Source: Amanita rubescens
Lineage: Eukaryota; Basidiomycota; Agaricomycetes; Agaricales; Amanitaceae
Assembly: GCA_015039365.1 (NCBI GenBank)
Contig: WION01000392.1
Coordinates: 1 to 49,009, forward strand
DNA: 49,009 nt
Direction: 5' to 3'
In this document: one piece after another, positions 41,790-49,009 of the stretch
How the letters are laid out: each line of letters starts with the position of its first letter
How positions within the stretch are numbered: the stretch's first letter is position 1
Position numbers and translations under genes: made by a program
The notes under the pieces: model-generated
Told to the model about the DNA's origin: nothing
Seen by the model: only the letters and a program-made list of their open reading frames with translations
Databases searched by the model: none

Positions 41790-42395
41790 CTCTGCCGTAT
41801 CCAAAATCTTCTCCACCACCTCTCTAAATGTCTGTCAGACCCACCGCTGTCTTTGCCGATGCCTCTACAAAAAGTGAGTCCATCTTGTGCGCATATGCTT
41901 CCCCTTCGGATGTGGGCACCTGCCGAGAATACTCCTTATCGACCTTATTCCCAACGAGAATCTTAACAATAGGCATAGTGATATACGTCTCTAGCTCAGT
42001 GTACCACCGAGGAAGCGCGTCAAACGTTTCCCTTGAAGTCACGTCGTACACTGTTGTACTTAGTCTAGTTTAAAACGCCGACTTTTTGAGGAACACAAGC
42101 GTACCGAGAAAGACACCCTGCACACCACGATAATACGACAACATGATGGTCCTAAACCGTTCTTGACCCGCCGTGTCCTGTCTAGGCCAATCCCATTAAT
42201 CCAAATCCCAACGCCGCACACGTCCTCGGAGCCACACACCCATATGACCTTTTCTCCCGCCTACTTCCATCTTGTGTACCTACTCGAGTGAGAGAAGTTC
42301 AGAGCCACAACCACACCTCACTCATTCTGAAATCTACACCGATCGTAGTGCTCGCTTCGTCTTCAGGGAGCCATTGGGAATCGGAGAGAAGGCAT
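41790..42395 (-). pseudogene. Rab GTPase relic (Rab18-like)
   Basis: The minus strand encodes WLPEDEASTTIGVDF (switch I, G2), DTAGQERFRTIM (switch II, G3), YYRGVQGVFL, then after an intron VYDVTSRETFDALPRWYTEL, VGNKVD (G4) and VEASAKTAVG (G5). The WLPEDEA and TFDALPRWY words fit fungal Rab18-type proteins. The P-loop (GxxxxGKS) is not found upstream, the piece before WLPED looks shortened, and the frame breaks after AKTAVG before REVVEKILDTAE. It is therefore probably a dead duplicate. Confidence 0.72.
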
Positions 42396-43198
42396 GGCTC
42401 ATTTTCAAAAGTGTGTCGTTTAGTATGCCCCTTTTGTGTGGGAAATTTCACTTGTGATGTCGTTTCCCTTATTTAAATAAATGGGTGGCGATGCGCGTGG
42501 TAGTATCACTATAACCAATTGACACGGATAATGTAAGTTGTACAACTGGGTATCGACGCTTTCCAAGTCTTCCAAATGTTCTTCTTGTTCAAAAGGATCA
42601 TGTAGAAGCTGGCGAGAGGAGGCGTCCAAGAGGGAACGATGGAAAATACATAGCCCGATGCCGGTCGATGAACTTGAAGTACGTCAGATTGATTTGAATC
42701 GTTTCTTTGGCATCAGACGAATATTCGAACAGAGAATACGATCGATTGGCTGCATCGCGCGAGAGGAAGTAGATAAGTTGGGCGCCTTGAAAAAGTAGAG
42801 TCCGGATCATCTGATTCTCTTTCAAATACGACCAAGAGTCGACATTTCAAATCTTCTTTTATATGTCAGCAAAGCTATCTTCAAAACGTGGTTTCACCTG
42901 ACGTTAACACGACATAGACCTGCCTGCGCACGCGTGGCAGGTTGGTGACGCGATTTTCCCAGCCGGGGGTAGCTCGTTGGCCGTGAATCGCTCCTCAGGG
43001 TCTCTTGAAGGATGTGAGAAGTCGTTTGGTCAGCAGTGACTTGCATAATGACTCATCACACAGCACTAGGGCGCCGGCGCGCTCATCGCACCTTTTTATA
43101 TACCCATTGAAAGCGTAATCTTCTTCCCCCAGAGCTGGTCTCTTTAAACTGTGTCACCGCTTGTAACTTCGCATTTCAGAAAGCCGGCCTTTGGGAAT
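42396..43198. other. intergenic with unrecognised minus-strand frames
   Basis: Minus-strand frames at 42598-42825 (containing QLIYFLSRDAANRSYSLFEY) and 42420-42629 (containing HDPFEQEEHLEDLESVD) read like real protein but are in different frames and match no family I recognise. They may be pieces of another dead gene. Confidence 0.35.
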
Positions 43199-43922
43199 AT
43201 GCGTCTCTCACTTGCTATTATTACCTCTCTTCTCTTTGGCTCTTATGTCGTCGCCATACCCACGAGGGGGAATGGAAATTCAGACCGTGAATCCAGCGGT
43301 TCCCCGCCCAACCCGTCTAGCTCAAGCAGCGGCTACCCTTCCCACTCACCAGGTCCTCCGTCTCCCTTCAGCCATCCAGAAGGAACCAGATACCAATCCC
43401 TTCTTTCCCTCCAATCCTCGATTTGATGAAGAATTTGGCAGTCAGCAGATTCCGCATCCCGGACCTTATCATGTCGGGCAGACTCTCGCTCCGCTCCCTC
43501 CCGTAGATCATCGTCAAAGAAATGTAATAATCCCCGAACGTGTTCCAGCAACGGGCCCCGAACGTAGTCGCCCCCAACGGGGTCTCTCCCGTTTTTCACC
43601 GTACCCACGGGGTTCTCCTGGTCCTTCCGAGCCCCCTCCCGTAGGTCGTGGTCGAGGACCACCGTTCGCCCCACTTTTCGTAGCGAGTCTTCCTCAAGGA
43701 CGTGCAAGAACCCTGAGACATCCTCGCCCCCATGTTATACAGCCTCAGCCTGATCCTAATGGCCCCACCCTTTATAGTTGCCAGGGTCGTGATAATTGCC
43801 GGTATTCTAACGACAAGACCAATTTCGAACGCCATCAAAAAATGGACCTGATACATAACCCGGAGAAACAATTTAGATGCTCTTTTTCCGGATATTGTGA
43901 TAAACTCGTACACGAGACCTGA
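43199..43922 (+). CDS. putative secreted protein with zinc-finger-like end, uncertain
   Basis: The ATG at 43199 opens a clear signal peptide (MRLSLAIITSLLFGSYVVA). A 42 nt intron (GTGAAT to TCAAG, about 43289-43330) would join it in frame to a long open frame that is Pro/Arg-rich and ends with a Cys/His segment (YSCQGRDNCRYSNDKTNFE, RHQK, then FRCSFSGYCDK). Past the TGA at 43920, one frame over, comes RPDALKRHKDNKNHH, which looks like the natural end of the same finger, so a 1 nt shift may have truncated it. A signal peptide on a C2H2-like protein is odd, so either feature may be misleading. Confidence 0.4.
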
Positions 43923-44223
43923 TGCACTCAAGAGACACAAGGACAATAAGAACCATCACCCATCATAATTCATTGAATAGCAACCCTTCTTTCATTTCGT
44001 ACTTTTACTACCGAACCCATCTGAATTCAAACATTGGTAACCAATTATATGTCGACACTGCCGATGCTCTAGCGTAACTCATAGCGTAGACGGGTGTTAA
44101 TCGTTTTAGTAGTACCGTGTACAAGCGTCTGATCCCCGTAACTTGTGAAGGTGAATGCATCGGAACCCGAACCGATGTTTGTTTGTCGCTGTGTAAGCTC
44201 AGCTCGCTCTGCCTCGATGCGCG

Positions 44224-44733
44224 ATGGTCTACATCCATTCCTGGCAGGAATTCCAGGATGCTGCTGAGGCCCTCTACGCCAAATCTCCAAACAAGGTCTT
44301 TTTCTTTCACTGTTTCTAGTCTGACGTCTGGCGTCTAACTTCGGATCCCTATCACCTCGCAGGCACGTTACTCCGTAAAATGGAAGGCTTCCGAGGGCAA
44401 GCTCGTCTTAAAAATTACTGATGATACCACTGTAAGCACCTTCCATTTCTCTTACGCCCAAAACGAGGAATGTGAACCGCCCAGCTATCATAGTGCATCA
44501 AGTTCAAAACATACTCTTCCATCTTTCTCAATCGATTCGAAGCCCTTAATCTCTCTCTCATGCAGAAAATGCAGAATAGACGTCAGAAAGAAAAGGAGGC
44601 CCAGTTAGAGATCCCGTTAAAGCCACAGTTGGGTCGCGACAGTCCCTTGCCGGGAACGATGACCCCCTCGGCTGGTCCTTCCGCGGGTAGTGGTGGTGGT
44701 GTGACAAAGAAGAAGCCGAAGAAGAAAAAGTAG
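44224..44733 (+). CDS. SRP9: signal recognition particle subunit SRP9
   Basis: It pairs with SRP14 to bind the Alu domain of SRP RNA and slow elongation while ribosomes are brought to the ER. Three exons (44224-44295, 44363-44431, 44494-44733), all phase 0, give about 126 aa. The SRP9 fold is read as WQEFQDAAEALYAKSPNK, ARYSVKWKASEGKLVLKITD, then CIKFKTYSSIFLNRFEALNL. The C-terminal extension is low-complexity and ends with KKKPKKKK, a lysine-rich tail that probably touches RNA and is typical of fungal SRP9. A copy of exon 2 alone lies at 41035-41095. Confidence 0.9.
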
Positions 44734-45219
44734 CGAATCAAGTTGGAGCTACAACGTTCGTACTACTCTTTTTCTATTCTCGTCCGTCGACTAGGAAAAA
44801 AATTGACCCGCCCTTCTTGTACAGATATCATGCACATGATTCATACATATGCCCTGTGTACCGACGATATATTGTTGACACTCATTTCAAAACATGTATC
44901 ACGAACAATTGTGTGTTTCGTACGAGTTTGCAATTTATAGTCGGTCAGTCAGTTCGTTGCTAAATACCTCGTTTCATGGTTATGGCAGCACTGTGAGTCT
45001 CGTGGCCCAGCCAATGCATACTTGCAGTCTCGATTACGGCCTTTTTTACGTCAACGATGTTTAACACCAGACATGGATCATTTGACCCCGCTCGTTTGAC
45101 ATGAGAAAGCAAGTAAAGCGTGCCAGCACGTCTACATACTACGGCTATCAAAAAAAACACTCTAGATATCGAAACAAGTTTCGTTAATGACAACGTTCGT
45201 GATTGTCCCTGAAAATGCA
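44734..45219. other. intergenic, no gene seen
   Basis: 3' flank of SRP9. Only short frames without homology. Confidence 0.45.
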
Positions 45220-46540
45220 AGATTGTTTAAGCTTTGGTCGGGCGACCGTCAGGCTAAATCGTCTCTTCTGGAATACGCAGACTGTGATGACGGGGCTGCC
45301 ATACAGTCGTTACTCCACAATGCGGGGTGAGGCGCCGTATATCCTAAATCAAGTCCTCTCGAAATCCACCGAACCCTGGTTGACGAGCTTCGACCTGGTC
45401 GGCTTGACAATTCGTACCTCCGTATACACGATCGCTTCTTGGGGCTGAAACAGCTGGGTGTGGAATCCACCGACTGCAAGTGACGAAGCTTCCATACAGT
45501 CGTCTTGACAATGCACGATCGTTCGTTAGCCATCATTGGTGCTGGCGCAGGTACGGGGGGGGGGGCTGAGACACTGTAATCCGAGAAATCCACCGAATGC
45601 TGGTACAAACCTCCACCATTTCATTACGGTTCTCCGTGCATGCACCCTATTGTGCGGGCTGAAACGTTGCGCGTCTAAAATTGTGTCTTCTGGAATCCAC
45701 TGGATGCTGGCTGAAGAGGCCTCCATTGTGGTCGTCTTGACAAACCGTACCTGATCGTTCGTTAACCGCCACAGTGACTCGCGCAATCTCCCGGTACGGG
45801 GCTGAGACACTGTTATCTGGCAATCCATCCGCTATTCACTACGGTCGTCCGTATGCATGATCACTCGTTCGCCGCAATAGTGGCTGACCCAATTGTCTGA
45901 GGTGCGTGCACCTATCAAGCGAGCTGATACGTCTAACAATCTGTCTTCTGGAAATCCACCGAATGCTGGCGATGAGTCTTTAATCCGTACTACAATATGG
46001 ATGATTGCTCGTTAGCTGCAATAGCACCTGGCGAAATCCAGGCCGAGATGCCGTGTATCTAAATTTGCCTTCTGAAAACCCACCGAATGCTGACTGACTA
46101 GGTTTTTACCATTTCGTTACGGTCGTCCGTATACGCGATCACTCGTTAACCGCAATACATAGCATCTGGCGCAACCATCCGGCATATACCTATCAGGGCG
46201 AGCTGAAACACCGCGTATCTTCTGGAGCTTGGTCTGCTGACTGACCAGACCTCCACTATTTCAGAACCATTACGGTCGTCTTGGCAATCCGCACCACCGC
46301 CATAGAGCGGGTTGAAACACGTATCTAAAATCATCTTCTGGGAATCCAGCAGCTGACCGGGCTTCCATTATTTCTGGCGGTGGTCTCGACAATTCGTACC
46401 ACCTCTATATCTATATTCAGGATTGTTCATTGGCCGCAACAGTGGTTGGCGCAATCACCAGACACGCACCTTATCGAGCGGGCTGAAACGTATATCTAAA
46501 ATCGTCTTCTGGGAACCCACCAATCGCTGGCTGCATCCAA
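45220..46540. repeat. degenerate tandem repeat, about nine units
   Basis: A motif set recurs in the same order: GCGGGCTGAAAC, CGTATCTAAAATCGTCTTCTG, GGAATCCACCGAATGCTGGCTGAC, CCTCCATTATTTC, ACGGTCGTC, then CGATCACTCGTTAACCGCAAT and GGCGCAATC. Anchors (CTGAAAC or CTGAGAC) lie near 45447, 45566, 45659, 45802, 45922, 46042, 46200, 46312 and 46480, a spacing of about 90-170 bp with many indels. There is no open frame through it. It includes a run of 11 G at about 45555-45565. Confidence 0.75.
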
Positions 46541-49009
46541 TTCGCTGCCTTGCCAAACAAACTTTTTTGGTTCCAGAGTTATGTACCTCATTCACTCCTT
46601 TGTCGATCATATCTGGTGGAGGGGACCGCGATGTGGAGATCGCGAAACGGCGGTCGATGAAAATGTCCAAAAATACGTCAACGTGGGCGTTCCGCAATGC
46701 GGGTTCTCTGTTGGTAAATCGAGCTATTGCGTTGAGAAAAGCGTTGTTGATGAGAGATCGTGGATATGGACAGATCTGGCCGTACTTGCCCATGCGATGA
46801 TATCTTGCCACAAAAAATGAGAGAAAGCGAAGGAAAGGAAAAGAACTTCATTCCTCGGCTTGCAAATGCATCCGTGCAAGGCCCAAACAGCGCCGCCTAT
46901 GGCGGATGATCCTCTCACTAGGCACACAGTGTTCTCACGGTATTGCGAAGCGCCACAGGCGCTTCTATGCGGTCAAGTGCCACGGTATAAGTCCGAATGC
47001 TCAGCAACGAATAGCACGGGAGGCCGACTACCCCAATTTACCATGGGATCAGGAGAAGCGCCATTGTGCACTATTCCTGGAAGTTCAGGTATGCATCTTA
47101 TCTGGTCATCACGAATATATCGCATCGAGTCAATACAGGCAATTCTTCCCGCATCCTTTCCCGCGCAGCTGATTTTCAATCCTCTACTTCTCAAGCCGTC
47201 CCATTGGCCTTTTTTTTTTGGAGCAGTGACGACCTGTCTTTGTGCTGCTTTCGTCAATGTGCGCACTTGATTACGGAAAGGCTGAAACACACATTGTCCT
47301 GCTACTGAGCCCGCAGAAGTCCGACAGAAGCACAGATGTCCATCGTTCGCCAAGGACTGCGGACGCCAACTAGGCTGTGGAAAGGTCATCTGCCTACTTG
47401 CCAGAATTCTCCGTGGTCAGCGGATAAAAATTCAAATTTTATGACTCGACCATCTCGAGTGTCTCTAGTAAAGACAGACCCTCTCGGCATCATAGGTTTT
47501 TTTTTTCAAAATTTTTATAGAGCAGGTACATACAGACCGGAATCATCTGTTCTCCACGCGGTCTAGCGGTAAAATTTAGTGGCAATCATCAGCTCTCGAA
47601 TTGGATCTAGACTCCCTTGCGCCTAGCCAATAAGTCCCTCAAACCTTGACGTGATTTACCGAGATCCTTCGCAACGGTCCATATTACAAACTAATACATA
47701 CCGTAACAAACGAAGCCTTAATTCCACGTGGACGATGGCCGATACCCAAATACGGACAATGCCATTGAATTCAACTGACCCTGCTAATTGAACGATGATT
47801 CACAACCAATCCGACTGCCCGTCGTCGTCTCAATAAGACGGGCGCGACGCTAGTGTTCACAGCTTCTTACATCCCCAATAGTCGTCCGAATGATACGTGG
47901 CACACTATTCAATAGGTACCTCAGAAAGCTTAAGCAGGTTGGACCTAACTCTGATATGATAAATTTAACCCACGTGCCAGTATTTGCCGTTCCGGATTGC
48001 ATTATCGACATTTGTCAAGACGATCAGGTTTGCGATTTCGCACCCGACTTTACCTTCCCGAGCGCTCCTTCGCAACGTCGAATCTTACCACACTCATATT
48101 CCCATTCAGGATGTCAGCCCGACAAACGGAGGGGCATCCGTACATAATTGCCTCGCGTGGTCTTCCCATGAGATCGCGTGGCTTTGATCATGATTCTGAG
48201 TAATCTGGGGTGCGCATCAAGGAGGTCGGATTTTCCCGAAAATCAGCGCTATTCCGAGAGGTGCATAACTGTCTTCTTCCGTCGCCAAAGGCTGCTACAG
48301 GGGCAATCGATTGTAGTCGATAACACGGATCGGCGTTCCTACAGTCTCCATTTTCGCAACTTCAGCGGTACGTTACGGAGCTAAATGCTATCTCTTCGCA
48401 GTTTGCCAAGAGTACTGCGTATAGTCGGTGCCGCCCCTCGGTGTGAGTATGCCGCTCCTCTTTTCCGGGCAAAGAATTTCCGGCATCTCCGAATCAATAA
48501 ATGGACCAAATACGAAATAAAAGCAGCACAGGATTTTGTCCCTGGGTCGACCCAAAGGGGGTAAACCTTTCAAGTATGTGAAAGTGTAATTCGGGAAAAA
48601 CACAAAGCAAAGTCCGGATATCTTTTGTCTAACCGGGGCACATGGGCTAGTTGACGTAGATTGACGTGCGTGACAGTTGGTTGGCAGGAATCATCATGCC
48701 ATTCGGTGCTTCCGTATACCTCGCTCAGTCACTCATCTGGCAGTTTTTATCGTAATTCGAACCTCATTGTGATGACGACTGAGCAAGTTCCGCGCTCACC
48801 GGATATTTTCGGTCTTACGGCGCTTCCAGTGATGAACGTCATCAGTGCGCATCTGCAAATGCCCAGGATCGGCGTGCCCACGCCACCAACACAATTGTAT
48901 TGAAAATACCGGTTCAGTGATCTAGCCGTTGAACCGGTACCAACCAGTTATTAAAATATTCCCGGGAATGTCGTATTGACAGGACCTTGATGATTGTAGC
49001 CCGAAACAC
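46541..49009. other. no gene recognised to window end
   Basis: Nearly 2.5 kb with only short frames. A minus-strand frame at 46455-46811 (with PYPRSLINNAFLNAIARFTN) and a plus-strand frame ending near 47090 (with RRFYAVKCHGISPNAQQRIA) read like protein fragments but match no family I know. The second ends at a plausible GTATGC donor. They may be parts of eroded mobile elements. Confidence 0.35.
48907..48939. repeat. inverted repeat, 10 bp arms
   Basis: TACCGGTTCA (48907-48916) and TGAACCGGTA (48930-48939) are perfect inverted copies around a 13 nt spacer. The GAACCGG word also occurs repeatedly at 28440-28485, which suggests relics of one repeat family. Confidence 0.6.

Noticed and set aside
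47557..47630. tRNA-Glu-like 5' half with GGTCTAGCGGT
   Set aside because: The D-arm word and a weak B-box-like GATCTAGACTCCC are present, but no cloverleaf pairs; at most a tRNA-derived repeat relic.

Overview
The window looks like genomic DNA of a filamentous basidiomycete, most likely an agaricomycete. Genes carry many short introns (about 45-80 nt) with GT-AG borders. Recognisable fungal or eukaryotic genes include Ask1 (DASH complex), Vps36 (ESCRT-II), SRP9, a mitochondrial 2-oxodicarboxylate carrier and secreted ribonucleases T2. Several gene types are typical of agaricomycete accessory genomes: NB-ARC-TPR NLR-like genes, a nuclease-like plus kinase-like fusion, and a questin oxidase-like gene. 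All gene models were spliced by eye, so intron borders are predictions.

Layout. 1-10.5 kb: relics of RNase T2 and rhodanese genes, then a complete 12-exon RNase T2 gene whose first intron holds a 6.3 kb Ty3/gypsy chromovirus (1892-8183, TSD CTTTA), then a truncated RNase T2 copy. 10.8-11.9 kb: a single-pass membrane protein. 12.6-16.1 kb (minus): an open NB-ARC-TPR gene (NLR1) with a Gln-Glu-Thr repeat tail. 17.4-20.9 kb (minus): a HAPSTR1-like protein and a questin oxidase-like protein. 21.3-35.2 kb: two copies of a segment made of an NLR gene and a convergent RNase T2 gene (NLR2 plus an RNase relic; NLR3 plus an intact RNase T2). Ask1 and a nuclease/kinase-like fusion gene lie between the copies, and a 453 bp solo LTR sits in the NLR2 upstream region. 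35.4-44.7 kb: mostly conserved housekeeping-type genes (rhodanese-domain protein, membrane protein, VPS36, mitochondrial carrier, SRP9) with relics of SRP9, RNase T2 and Rab between them. 45.2-46.5 kb: a degenerate tandem repeat. 46.5-49 kb: no gene recognised.

How it fits together. Two gene families have multiplied here: secreted RNase T2 (two intact copies, one truncated, at least three relics) and intracellular NB-ARC-TPR proteins (one open, two broken). They were copied together as one segment. The NLR genes are almost free of CpG, while the retroelement and housekeeping genes are not. The two clearest mutations in the retroelement (a CGA-to-TGA stop and one LTR difference) are CpG transitions. 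This pattern suggests cytosine methylation of duplicated DNA. The retroelement shows two complete expression signals: a canonical -1 frameshift site between gag and pol, and a Tf1-like self-priming arrangement instead of a tRNA primer site.
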